This document shows positions 1 through 6,844 of a stretch of 9,225 nt of DNA, piece by piece. Both the position numbers and the translations under genes were made by a program. The notes under the pieces were generated by a model. The model searched no databases. It saw only the letters and a list, made by a program, of their open reading frames with translations, and was not told the origin of the DNA. The DNA lies in contig JBAVEL010000038.1 in the NCBI GenBank assembly GCA_049587715.1, positions 1 through 9,225 on the forward strand, written 5' to 3'. Position 1 is the first letter of the stretch. Each line of letters begins with the position of its first letter. This stretch comes from JBAVEL01 sp049587715. Its GTDB lineage: Bacteria; Bacteroidota; Ignavibacteria; UBA10030; UBA6906.

Positions 1-12
1 ACTGCACGAGCG

Positions 13-1371
13 ATGAGCAAGACATACCGTCCGTACGAACCAGACCAGATGTTCCTGATGCCTCCCTCGCTGATCGACTGGCTGCCGAAGGAGCATATGG
101 TGTTCTTTCTCAGAGAGGTTCTCGAGAAGATTGACCTGAGCCCCATTACGAGCGTCTATGAGCGTGAGGAACGGGGCTATCCGCCGTACCACCCGAAGAT
201 GATGACGGGGATCCTCATGTACGGCTATGCGAACGGCATCTGGTCTTCGCGGAAGCTGGCGAAGCGTTGCCAGGAGGATGTCGCCTTCCGGGTGTTGGCA
301 GCCAACAATGGGCCAGACTTCCGAACGATCAGCGAGTTCCGCAGACGACACCTGGAATCGTTGAAACACCTGTTTGCCGAGGTCCTTACCCTCTGCCGGA
401 AGGCAGGACTGGTGCACTTCGGCAACATCGCGCTGGACGGGACGAAGGTGAAGGCCAACGCGTCAAAGCACAAGGCCATGAGCTATCTGCGCATGCAGCA
501 AGAGCAGAGCCGTCTGGAGCAGGAGATCGCCCGCTTGATGAAGGAAGCAGACAGGACCGACAAGCGGGAAGACAAGAAGTACGGACCTGACAAGCGGGGC
601 GATGAGCTGCCCGAGGAACTCGTCCACCGTGAGACCCGATTGGCCAGGATCCTGGAGGCCAAACGGGCCCTGGAGGAAGAAGCCAGGCGCAACAAGGATG
701 ACGATCCTCCCGCTGGTCCTCCGATGGCCAAAGCAAAGAGCGTGAAGGACCCCAGGACAGGGAAGCAAACGCCCCCGGACCGTGCGCAGAGGAACTTCAC
801 TGATCCCGACTCGCGGATCATGCCCTATCAGAAGACGTTCATACAGGGCTACAACGCTCAAGTTGCCGTGGATAGCGGACATCAGATCATCGTAGCAACG
901 GATGTCTCGAACAGCCCCACGGACGAGTCTCAACTCAAGTACATGGTCCGCCAGCTTCCTCGCAAGCCGCGTGTCTTCACAGCCGACGCGGGATACGCAA
1001 GCACGGAGAACCTTGCCTACCTGAAGAAGCGAAGGATCGATGCCTACATCGCCTGCAGCAGAGAGCGTCATGGTCTGCCGGATGGTCCCCCACCCCGGGG
1101 GCGGATCCCGAGTGGTCTCACTCTCCGGGACCTGATGAGGCGGAAGGTCCGGACCCTCAAAGGCAGGCGAGTGTACGCCAGACGCAAGGCCATCGTCGAG
1201 CCCCCCATCGGTCAGATCAAACACGCGCTCGGGTTCAGGCAGTTCAATCTCAGAGGTCATCCGAAGGTGCGAGCCGAGTGGTTCCTGGTAAGTACGGTGC
1301 ACAACCTGAGGAAGTTGTTCAAAGCATGCCTCCAGGACCCAGAGAGACGGAACCTCATTCTGGCCACCTGA
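13..1371 (+). CDS. IS1182-family DDE transposase
   Basis: This 452-residue protein would catalyse cut-and-paste or copy movement of its insertion sequence. The N-terminal ~110 residues match the DUF772-type domain of IS1182/IS5-like transposases (motifs YHPKMMTGILMYGYANGI and FRTISEFRRRHL). The DDE triad can be placed: D142 in ALDGTKVKANAS, D325 in FTADAGYAS, and E396 in the Y-x-R-R-K-x-x-x-E stretch YARRKAIVEPPIGQIKHALG. Between the first two acidic residues is a charged, probably coiled-coil insertion (about residues 160-230) rich in Glu, Lys and Arg, usual for the family. The length is normal and no frameshift is seen, so the gene may be active. ATG at 13 is the natural start, giving the typical family N-terminus, although the upstream ribosome-binding region is mostly cut off. 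Confidence 0.93.
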   Translation: MSKTYRPYEPDQMFLMPPSLIDWLPKEHMVFFLREVLEKIDLSPITSVYEREERGYPPYHPKMMTGILMYGYANGIWSSRKLAKRCQEDVAFRVLAANNGPDFRTISEFRRRHLESLKHLFAEVLTLCRKAGLVHFGNIALDGTKVKANASKHKAMSYLRMQQEQSRLEQEIARLMKEADRTDKREDKKYGPDKRGDELPEELVHRETRLARILEAKRALEEEARRNKDDDPPAGPPMAKAKSVKDPRTGKQTPPDRAQRNFTDPDSRIMPYQKTFIQGYNAQVAVDSGHQIIVATDVSNSPTDESQLKYMVRQLPRKPRVFTADAGYASTENLAYLKKRRIDAYIACSRERHGLPDGPPPRGRIPSGLTLRDLMRRKVRTLKGRRVYARRKAIVEPPIGQIKHALGFRQFNLRGHPKVRAEWFLVSTVHNLRKLFKACLQDPERRNLILAT

Positions 1372-1402
1372 TCAAGCTACGGTCGGTTGTCAATGAACTG
1401 AG

Positions 1403-1434
1403 CCCGTGATCCGTACTCAGCAGCGCTTCACGGG
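1403..1434. repeat. 7-bp inverted repeat downstream of the transposase
   Basis: CCCGTGA at 1403-1409 is the exact reverse complement of TCACGGG at 1428-1434, with an 18-base loop. It sits 31 bases after the transposase stop. It could be a weak hairpin in the right flank of the insertion sequence. No T-run follows, so it is not a convincing terminator, and chance occurrence is possible. Confidence 0.3.
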
Positions 1435-1467
1435 AATCCAACTCAATAGAACTGCTTACTCAGACGG

Positions 1468-1935
1468 TCACCTAGCAACGATCTTGCTGGATGAGTTCCG
1501 GTTGTAAGCTCGTGCTCCGTAATATGCTGGGTTTTCAAGGATGCTCCTGATCGTCCCTGAACTCCACTTCTGGTCTTTGTTACGCCACTTCCCTCTCCTT
1601 GCACAGGCAGTACCAAGGTCGTTCAGCATCTTTGCGATGACAACATAGGCTATCCCCTTCGCGCGCCGTTCGAAGATGAACCGAATGGTGTCTATCTCTC
1701 CCGAATCACCAAGCACCCAGTAGACCTTTTCCTGTTTCTTCACGCACCAGTCACCGTCCCGCAGGACCCTCTCTACCCCAGACTTTAGATTGACGGCAAC
1801 ACGGTGGTAACCGTAAGGGGCTGTACCACCGGAGGAGAACCTCCCGTTGCTTAGCTGACCGCGCAGAGTCAATTCCGCAGGATCAAGGGATGTCGGTACA
1901 TGTCTGTTCTGGTCGCGTCCCTGGAGAACTACCAC
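1468..1935 (-). pseudogene. Large serine recombinase remnant (recombinase domain only)
   Basis: The reading frame encodes 155 residues matching the middle 'Recombinase' domain (PF07508 type) of large serine recombinases: LRGQLSNGRFSSGGTAPYGY, a central IRFIFERRAKG stretch, IAKMLNDLGTACARRGKW and WSSGTIRSILENPAYYGAR. These parts contact DNA after the catalytic domain. The N-terminal resolvase domain with its catalytic serine is absent, and no frame just upstream supplies it. The C-terminal zinc-ribbon and coiled-coil region is also missing: the frame ends at SSKIVAR, where family members continue for more than 100 residues. The GTG at 1935 is simply the first possible start in the open frame. 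Truncation next to the IS1182 element suggests disruption by insertion or deletion. Any residual protein could bind DNA at most; strand exchange is not possible without the serine domain. Confidence 0.8.
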
Positions 1936-2035
1936 AAGCGGGAGATGCAGGCAGCCTAACTCACAACGGCCGTCCGAACCTCAGGATGCTCGTCTGCCAA
2001 GATCAACTGAGAATGGGACATCCCCCCCGTTCGGC

Positions 2036-2257
2036 CTACCCCTCGAACTCGCTCGCGGGCAATTGCGACTGGCGGATTGTCGATTTGAGCGGTCCACGCT
2101 TGATCTCAGCGTGGTTGGGGACGGGAACTGTCATGGTCGAGCCGGGAACCCTCTTCTGCGTGACAACGTGACTGCCTCGTTGTCGCACCTCCACGAAACC
2201 GTGATGGGAGAGTATCTGACAGGCGTCTCGGCCGGAGAGTATGCGGAGTTTAGGCAA
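2036..2257 (-). CDS. hicA: HicA-family mRNA interferase toxin
   Basis: This 73-residue protein has the HicA/YcfA fold signature: an N-terminal LSGRDACQILSHHGFVEVRQ helix-strand unit, then RGSHVV with the catalytic His at residue 30, TVPVPNHAEIKRG, and a final helix LKSTIRQSQLPASEFE. HicA toxins are double-stranded-RNA-binding-fold ribonucleases that cleave mRNA and halt translation until neutralised by HicB. The start must be the TTG at 2255-2257: the frame is closed by a stop codon at 2261-2263, and the resulting N-terminus MPKLRILSG is typical. The gene overlaps the 3' end of hicB by 8 bases, so it is probably translated by coupling. The rare start codon and absence of a strong Shine-Dalgarno site would keep toxin yield below antitoxin yield. 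The gene appears intact. Confidence 0.9.
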   Translation of the reverse strand: MPKLRILSGRDACQILSHHGFVEVRQRGSHVVTQKRVPGSTMTVPVPNHAEIKRGPLKSTIRQSQLPASEFEG

Positions 2258-2477
2258 CGGCTATCTCAAGGCGGGTGATAAAGATCTCATCATGAAGCCG
2301 TTCACGAATTTCCTCAGGAGAAGCAGCTTCGAAAAAGAGCTCTATCGCTTCCTTGAGGTTCAGGCGCGCAGCTTCAACGCTTGCTCCCTGGCTCGCGATG
2401 TCGAGTTCGGGACAAAGCGCAATGTAAGAATCGTCTTCCCGCTCAATGATCGCCGTAAACTGGCGTGCTGTTGCCAT
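2250..2477 (-). CDS. hicB: HicB-family antitoxin, short form
   Basis: This 75-residue protein matches the short HicB antitoxins: an RQFTAIIEREDDSYIALCPELDIASQG partial RNase-H-like fold, then a helix with EAARLNLKEAIELFFE and the family-typical tail EEIRERLHDEIFITRLEIAV. It would bind and mask HicA. It lacks the C-terminal ribbon-helix-helix or HTH domain of long HicB proteins, so DNA binding and autoregulation by this protein alone are doubtful. It is the first gene of a hicB-hicA operon, the antitoxin-first order, opposite to E. coli hicAB. The ATG at 2475-2477 is supported by a strong Shine-Dalgarno site 7 bases upstream. The pair lies next to IS and recombinase debris, as expected for a mobile toxin-antitoxin locus. 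Confidence 0.9.
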   Translation of the reverse strand: MATARQFTAIIEREDDSYIALCPELDIASQGASVEAARLNLKEAIELFFEAASPEEIRERLHDEIFITRLEIAVA

Positions 2478-2484
2478 CGCAAGC

Positions 2485-2491
2485 CCTCCTC
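2485..2491 (-). promoter_or_regulatory. Strong Shine-Dalgarno site of hicB
   Basis: On the minus strand GAGGAGG lies 7 bases before the hicB ATG. Its strength contrasts with the poor initiation region and TTG start of hicA and fits higher antitoxin than toxin synthesis. Confidence 0.7.
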
Positions 2492-2643
2492 TCGATCGTT
2501 CCCTCTGCTATTGCACGTAAGCTACGGGAAGAGATAATCATTCTCCACAACGAAGAAGAGGCCGATTCCCAGGTGCAATCACTCATGTTGCCATCTCAAG
2601 AACCCGGCGCTCTTGTGTGAGTGTTCTCCTGTACTGGCTCTGA

Positions 2644-2672
2644 TTGTCCTGCCTGCCCCGACGTAGTATCGT
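2644..2672 (+). promoter_or_regulatory. Candidate sigma70 promoter for the kinase operon
   Basis: TTGTCC (2644-2649, 4/6 to TTGACA) and TATCGT (2667-2672, 4/6 to TATAAT) are separated by exactly 17 bases. Transcription would start near 2679, upstream of both plausible kinase starts (GTG 2720, ATG 2765) but downstream of the most upstream in-frame GTG at 2621. Match quality is moderate and this could be chance. Confidence 0.3.
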
Positions 2673-2764
2673 TTTGCAAAGACGGAGTCGGGGGGCAAGG
2701 TCCCATTTGGAGTACGCCGGTGAATTGCGTATTGTTCCAGACCCGGAACTTCTGCGCAGCCATC

Positions 2765-4825
2765 ATGACCTGGGTTCCCATCCTGTCCACCCTCAAGCTG
2801 AAGACCAAGCTTCAGTTGTCTTTTCTGCTGATTGGGTTGCTTGCGATTGCCGTCACGGGCTGGCAGGCGTTCGAGAGCGCCCGCGAGGCGATCGAGAGCA
2901 TTACCTTCGACCGTCTGACGTCGATCCGTGAGACCAAGAAGCGGCAGATCGAGCTCTACTTCCAGCAGGTGCGGAATCAGGTGGTGGCCCTCTCGGAAGA
3001 CCGGATGGCCGTTGATGCCATGAGGGGGTTCGTTGATGCCTATCGGCGAATCGCCCGGGAGGATCGGCGTATTCTGGCACGTTCCGTCGCCGGGTCCGCA
3101 ACAGAGACGGGTGGCGGGGTTGCCGCCTATCGTCGCATGTTCGAGCGGTACCATCCGTTGCTCGAAAGCTATCGGCGGCGTTTCGGATACGACGATCTGT
3201 ATCTTGTGGATGCGGAATCGGCACAGGTGGTCTATTCCGCGCTTCGCAGGCCCGATTTTTCCACCGACCTGGTTTCGGGGCCGTTCCGCACAACCTCGAT
3301 TGCCGAGGTGTTCTCGCGCGTGCGCGGGGCATCGAGGACCGACACGGCGGCGCTGGCGGACTTCGCCTCGTATCCCGCGTCCCCCACCGCTCCCCCGGTG
3401 TCATTCATCGCCGCCCCGGTTATGGATGACGGGCGGATACGAGGGGTGCTGATCTTTCAGATTCCCATCGCGCTGGTGAACCAGGTGATGACCTCGGCGA
3501 ACAACTGGCAGGCGGAGGGGCTCGGAAAGACCGGGGAGACGTACATCGTCGGATCGGATTTCACCATGCGGACGGATTCGCGGTTCTATATTCAGGAGCC
3601 GGAAGAGTATTTCCGGCGGTTGCGAAAGACCGGCACCGATGAAACGCTGATCGAGACGATCCGGCTGCGCCGGACCTCCATCCTGCTCCAGGAAGTGCGC
3701 ACCTCCGCTGCCATCGAAGCGCTGCGCGGGCAGACCAATACCACCGTTGTTCACGACTACCGGGGAATCCAGGTTCTCAGCAGCTATGCTCCGTTGCACA
3801 TACCCGGCGTCCGGTGGGTTATCCTTGCCGAGATCGACGCCAGCGAAGCGTTCCTGCCCGTGCTGGCTCTCCGTGAGAGGCTCATCCTTCTGGGGCTGGG
3901 CATCCTCCTCCTTTCGGCAATCGTTGCGGTTGTCATTGCACGCACGATTTCCGGGCCGATTCTGGCGCTGGCCGCAGCCACGGAACGGTTCGGGAAGGGG
4001 GATCTGGCTTTCCGCGCCGAAGTGGCCACGAGAGACGAGATCGGGATGCTCGCCGCGACATTCAACAGCATGGCGGAGCGCACCATGCTCCATACCCGCG
4101 AGCTCCAGTCGGAGGTGGCGGAGCGCCGGCGCGCGGAAGTGGAACTGCACCTCTCACAACAGCGACTGCGCAGCCTTTCTGCGCACCTGCAGACCGTCCG
4201 GGAGGAGGAGCGCAAGGGGCTGGCCCGGGAAATCCACGACGAGCTGGGCCAGGCGCTGACCCTCCTGAAACTGCACCTCTCATTGCTGAGGAACGATCTT
4301 CCCCCTGAAGACACCCGGGCGAACGCCACGATTGGCAGCATGCTGACCCGCATCGACGGGACCATCAGATCGGTAAAGCGGATGATCACCGCGCTGCGCC
4401 CGCGCCTCCTGGACGATCTCGGCCTGGCTGCCGCGATCGAATGGCAGGCGGAGGAGTTCCAGAACCGTACCGGCATCCGATGCGGACTCACCATCGTTCC
4501 CGAGGAGATCGCCGTTGATCCCGACCGGTCCACAGCGATCTTCCGGATCTTCCAGGAGACGCTGACGAACGTGATGCGGCACGCGGAGGCCACGGGAGTG
4601 GACGTGCGGCTTGAGGACACCGGGGAAGAGGTTGAATTGGCCGTCATGGACGACGGCGTCGGCGTGCGGGAGGATCAGGTGAACAACCAGAGGTCTTTCG
4701 GCCTGATCGGGATCCGTGAACGCGCCTCGTACTGGGGTGGAACCGTGATCATCGAGGGAAGACCGAACGCGGGCACGCGGGTGATTGTCCGCATCCCACA
4801 CCGCCATGAGGAACACCATGATTGA
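2765..4825 (+). CDS. Membrane sensor histidine kinase, NarX/UhpB type (dCache-like sensor, HAMP, HisKA_3)
   Basis: With the ATG at 2765 this is a 686-residue inner-membrane kinase. In order: TM1 (about 16-34), a ~335-residue extracytoplasmic region resembling double-Cache sensors (DDLYLVDAESAQVVYS about 147-162; later GETYIVGSDFTMRTDSRFY and the membrane-proximal VRWVILAEIDASEAF), TM2 (about 373-392), HAMP (about 393-445), a coiled-coil linker, and a HisKA_3 dimerisation helix with the phospho-accepting H491 in REIHDELGQ. The HATPase_c domain has N602 in TNVMRHA, DDGVG at 629-633 and GLIGIRERA at 646-654. The upstream frame is open to a GTG at 2621, but that adds 48 Cys-rich, non-family residues; a GTG at 2720 with GGAG 7 bases before it is a real alternative. 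The 3' end overlaps the response regulator gene by 8 bases, so the two are a cognate pair. Ligand unknown. Confidence 0.93.
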   Translation: MTWVPILSTLKLKTKLQLSFLLIGLLAIAVTGWQAFESAREAIESITFDRLTSIRETKKRQIELYFQQVRNQVVALSEDRMAVDAMRGFVDAYRRIAREDRRILARSVAGSATETGGGVAAYRRMFERYHPLLESYRRRFGYDDLYLVDAESAQVVYSALRRPDFSTDLVSGPFRTTSIAEVFSRVRGASRTDTAALADFASYPASPTAPPVSFIAAPVMDDGRIRGVLIFQIPIALVNQVMTSANNWQAEGLGKTGETYIVGSDFTMRTDSRFYIQEPEEYFRRLRKTGTDETLIETIRLRRTSILLQEVRTSAAIEALRGQTNTTVVHDYRGIQVLSSYAPLHIPGVRWVILAEIDASEAFLPVLALRERLILLGLGILLLSAIVAVVIARTISGPILALAAATERFGKGDLAFRAEVATRDEIGMLAATFNSMAERTMLHTRELQSEVAERRRAEVELHLSQQRLRSLSAHLQTVREEERKGLAREIHDELGQALTLLKLHLSLLRNDLPPEDTRANATIGSMLTRIDGTIRSVKRMITALRPRLLDDLGLAAAIEWQAEEFQNRTGIRCGLTIVPEEIAVDPDRSTAIFRIFQETLTNVMRHAEATGVDVRLEDTGEEVELAVMDDGVGVREDQVNNQRSFGLIGIRERASYWGGTVIIEGRPNAGTRVIVRIPHRHEEHHD
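4807..4812 (+). promoter_or_regulatory. Shine-Dalgarno site that fixes the response regulator start
   Basis: TGAGGA inside the last codons of the kinase gene lies 5-6 bases before ATG 4818. It favours this ATG over an in-frame ATG at 4806 and TTG at 4785. Confidence 0.6.
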
Positions 4826-5450
4826 CATTCTGCTGGTTGACGATCACGCAATGTTCCGCGAGGGCTTGAAGCAGATCCTCGGCCGTTGGAGCGATCTCCG
4901 CGTGGCCGGCGAAGCCGGGAACGGCGTGGAGGCCCTGGAAATGGTCCGCTCGGACACCTTTTCCCTGGTCGTGCTTGACATCTCCATGCCCGCCCTGAGC
5001 GGCTGGAACGTCCTGAGCGAGATCAAGAGGGAATTCCCCTCCCTCCCGGTGCTGATCCTCAGCATGCACCCCGAGGACCAGTACGGCATCCGAGTCCTGA
5101 GGGCGGGCGCGGCTGGGTATGTATCGAAGGAGAGTGCCGCCGAAGATCTCATCGCGGCGATCCGGAAGGTGGCAGGCGGCGGACGGCACGTCAGTCCGGC
5201 GCTTGCGGAGCGGCTGGCCGCCGAACTCGATCCGGCCGCCGGGCAACAGGCTCATCAGACCCTCTCCAACCGGGAATTCCAGGTCATGGGAATGCTCGCT
5301 TCCGGAAAATCCCTAGGGGAAATCGCAGACGAGCTCTGCCTCAGCGAGAAGACGATCACGACCTATCGTGCACGCATACTGGAGAAACTCCAGCTGCGGA
5401 ACAACGTGGAACTCACCCATTACGCCATCGAACACCGCCTGCTTGACTGA
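4818..5450 (+). CDS. NarL/LuxR-type response regulator, partner of the upstream kinase
   Basis: This 210-residue protein has a receiver domain followed by a LuxR-type DNA-binding domain. Acidic pocket residues are D8 and D9 (LLVDDHAMFREGL), the phospho-acceptor is D54 (VVLDISMP), the switch residue is S82 (LILSMHPED) and the conserved lysine is K104 (GYVSKESA). All residues for phosphorylation-dependent activation are therefore present. The HTH (about 146-210) begins LSNREFQVMGMLASGKS, with recognition region SEKTITTYRARILEKLQL. It overlaps the kinase gene by 8 bases, implying translational coupling and phosphotransfer from H491 of the kinase. It is followed by a GacA-box-like palindrome and then by amt, so the channel-porin pair is the obvious candidate target, though that is inference. 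An upstream ATG at 4806 would add four residues. Confidence 0.95.
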   Translation: MIDILLVDDHAMFREGLKQILGRWSDLRVAGEAGNGVEALEMVRSDTFSLVVLDISMPALSGWNVLSEIKREFPSLPVLILSMHPEDQYGIRVLRAGAAGYVSKESAAEDLIAAIRKVAGGGRHVSPALAERLAAELDPAAGQQAHQTLSNREFQVMGMLASGKSLGEIADELCLSEKTITTYRARILEKLQLRNNVELTHYAIEHRLLD

Positions 5451-5456
5451 GCGCCG

Positions 5457-5483
5457 CCGGATGTAGGGAATCGCCTACACCGG
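5457..5483 (+). terminator. Stem-loop after the response regulator gene, no T-run
   Basis: CCGG(A)TGTAGG at 5457-5467 pairs with CCTACACCGG at 5474-5483, leaving one bulged A and a 6-base loop. It begins 6 bases after the response regulator stop. The stem is stable enough to halt or attenuate transcription, but no U-tract follows, so intrinsic termination is doubtful. The same bases contain the operator-like palindrome annotated separately. Confidence 0.4.
5462..5479. promoter_or_regulatory. GacA-box-like palindrome, candidate operator upstream of amt
   Basis: TGTAGG-GAATCG-CCTACA is a perfect 6-bp inverted repeat around a 6-base spacer. It differs from the established GacA/UvrY box (TGTAAG-N6-CTTACA) by one symmetric change per half-site. 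GacA is a NarL-type response regulator, as is the protein encoded just upstream. The site lies 140 bases before the amt ATG, a usual distance for an activator. Binding by the adjacent regulator is inferred. Confidence 0.5.
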
Positions 5484-5495
5484 AATCAGCGATTC
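5483..5495. repeat. Small palindrome GAATC-AGC-GATTC
   Basis: A 5-bp inverted repeat with a 3-base loop lies immediately beside the larger palindrome and shares its last G. The hexamer GGAATC also occurs in both elements (5467-5472 and 5482-5487). It may be part of a composite operator or an alternative RNA fold. Confidence 0.3.
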
Positions 5496-5552
5496 ACGAC
5501 TACCGTCCAACCCCCCGACATCGTACCCTGCTCCGTGTGTGCCATCGCGGGC

Positions 5553-5571
5553 GCGGCAGCGAGGATGCCGC
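5553..5571 (+). other. GC-rich hairpin in the amt leader
   Basis: GCGGCA (5553-5558) pairs with TGCCGC (5566-5571) around a 7-base loop, 48 bases before the amt start. The rest of the 169-base gap between the regulator and amt holds the two palindromes and the amt ribosome-binding site. I see no convincing sigma70 promoter and no -24/-12 sigma54 promoter there. The hairpin's function is unknown. Confidence 0.3.
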
Positions 5572-5606
5572 CGGCCGCAGGCGTTCCCACCATTCATCCT
5601 CTCTTT

Positions 5607-5613
5607 GAAAGGA
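5607..5613 (+). promoter_or_regulatory. Shine-Dalgarno site that fixes the amt start
   Basis: GAAAGGA ends 6 bases before the ATG at 5620. It selects this start over an open but non-membrane-like upstream extension reaching back to 5539. Confidence 0.7.
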
Positions 5614-5619
5614 CAACAC

Positions 5620-6843
5620 ATGGAGATAAATACCGGCGATACCGGCTTTATGCTCCTCTGCAGCAGCCTTGTCATGCTGATGACGCCCGGACTGGCGTTC
5701 TTTTACGGAGGACTCGTCGGCCGCAAGAATGTCCTGGCCATCATGATCCAGAGCTTCGTCTCGATGGGATGGACCACCGTGATCTGGTACGCCTTCGGCT
5801 ATTCGCTCTGCTTCAGCGGCGATGTGGGGGGAATCATCGGCAATCTCGACATGGCGTTCCTCCGGGGGGTGGACCTTTCCACGCCGTCTCCCGTCAATGA
5901 CGGCATTCCGCTCATCGTCTTCGTTGCCTATCAGATGATGTTCGCCATCATCACGCCTGCCCTGATTTCCGGCGCATTCACCAACCGGGTGACATTCAAG
6001 GCCTACATGTTGTTCCTGACCGGCTGGCTCATCTTTGTGTACTTTCCCTTCGTCCACATGGTGTGGGGCGGGGGCATACTGCAACAGTGGGGAGTACTGG
6101 ACTTTGCCGGCGGCATCGTTGTGCACAACATCGCCGGGATGGCCGCCCTCGCATCCGTGCTCTACGTGGGGAAACGCAGCGTCGCCGACAAGGGTCCGCA
6201 CAGCATCCCCCTGGTTGCACTGGGGACGGGGCTGCTCTGGTTCGGCTGGTACGGATTCAATGCCGGGAGCGAATTCCGGGTGGACGCCATCACGGCCAGC
6301 GCGTTCCTGAACACCGACATCGCTGCATCGTTTGCCGCGGTGACGTGGCTTGCGGTCGACTGGATGACATCCAAGAAGCCGAAGTTCGTCGGACTTCTCA
6401 CGGGCGCGGTCGCAGGTCTTGCGACCATCACGCCGGCTGCGGGATTTGTTTCTCCCACCACGGCGGTCATCATCGGTATCATCTCCGGCTTTGTCTGCTA
6501 CTTCGCCGTGGCACTCAAGAACAAGCTGGCACTCGACGACGCGCTGGACGTCTGGGGAGTCCATGGCGTCGGCGGATTTCTGGGGATCATTCTGCTGGGG
6601 GTATTCTCCTCCGTAGCGTTCAATCCGGGAGCGGGGACCGACGGCCTGCTGGCGGGCAATTACGATTTCTTCTTCAAACAGGTGGTTGCCGTGCTGGTCT
6701 CTTCCGTGTGGGCGTTCGGATTCACGTATGCCATGCTCGCCCTGATCAATATACTCACTCCGGTTCGCGTCGAGGAGGGGGAGGAGAAACTCGGCCTTGA
6801 TGAAGCGCTGCATGGCGAACAGGCATATCTGGAGGAGCGGTAA
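5620..6843 (+). CDS. amt: Ammonium channel/transporter, Amt family
   Basis: This 407-residue, very hydrophobic protein matches AmtB-type channels along its length and should form a trimer in the inner membrane conducting NH3/NH4+. Conserved functional residues are visible: gate phenylalanines F108 (MMFAIITPALISGAFTNR) and F213 (FGWYGFNAGS), recruitment-site W149 (HMVWGGG) and S217, D161 (LDFAGGIVVHN), and the twin pore histidines H169 and H315 (GVHGVGGFLGI). About 11 membrane helices are expected. No cleavable signal peptide is evident; TM1 starts near residue 9. The C-terminal tail (about 390-407) is short and acidic, and I see no linked glnK, the usual PII partner gene. It lies downstream of a two-component pair and 1 base before the porin gene, with which it is surely co-transcribed. 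Confidence 0.97.
   Translation: MEINTGDTGFMLLCSSLVMLMTPGLAFFYGGLVGRKNVLAIMIQSFVSMGWTTVIWYAFGYSLCFSGDVGGIIGNLDMAFLRGVDLSTPSPVNDGIPLIVFVAYQMMFAIITPALISGAFTNRVTFKAYMLFLTGWLIFVYFPFVHMVWGGGILQQWGVLDFAGGIVVHNIAGMAALASVLYVGKRSVADKGPHSIPLVALGTGLLWFGWYGFNAGSEFRVDAITASAFLNTDIAASFAAVTWLAVDWMTSKKPKFVGLLTGAVAGLATITPAAGFVSPTTAVIIGIISGFVCYFAVALKNKLALDDALDVWGVHGVGGFLGIILLGVFSSVAFNPGAGTDGLLAGNYDFFFKQVVAVLVSSVWAFGFTYAMLALINILTPVRVEEGEEKLGLDEALHGEQAYLEER
6831..6837 (+). promoter_or_regulatory. Shine-Dalgarno site of the porin gene
   Basis: GGAGGAG within the last codons of amt lies 7 bases before ATG 6845. It fixes the porin start and implies coupled translation with amt. Confidence 0.75.
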
Positions 6844-6844
6844 C

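Larger units (their letters stand above)
1..1470 (+). mobile_element. IS1182-family insertion sequence, left end outside or at the window edge
   Basis: The first ~1.4 kb is filled by an intact IS1182-type transposase gene. Only 12 bases precede its start codon, so the left terminal inverted repeat is probably outside the window and the ends cannot be matched. The right boundary is placed near 1470 because a recombinase reading frame on the opposite strand loses family similarity and stops there (1468-1470), which suggests the element's right end abuts or truncates it. A 7-bp inverted repeat (1403-1409 with 1428-1434) lies in the ~100 bp after the transposase stop and could be part of the element's right flank. 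The exact boundary is inferred, not seen. Confidence 0.55.

Noticed and set aside
463..1302. 279-residue open frame antisense to the transposase
   Set aside because: The sense strand carries a full DDE transposase with all catalytic residues; the antisense product has no recognisable family.
1890..2171. 93-residue plus-strand frame between the recombinase remnant and hicA
   Set aside because: It overlaps two supported minus-strand frames, lacks a ribosome-binding site and resembles nothing known.
3401..4647. Long minus-strand frames (3401-4150 and 3784-4647) over the kinase gene
   Set aside because: They overlap each other and the kinase, have low-complexity Ser/Arg-rich or Pro/Gln-rich composition, and match no family I know.
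5484..5619. Possible sigma54 promoter upstream of amt
   Set aside because: No TGGCAC-N5-TTGC-like -24/-12 element is present; GC-rich matches to GG-N10-GC alone are not informative here.
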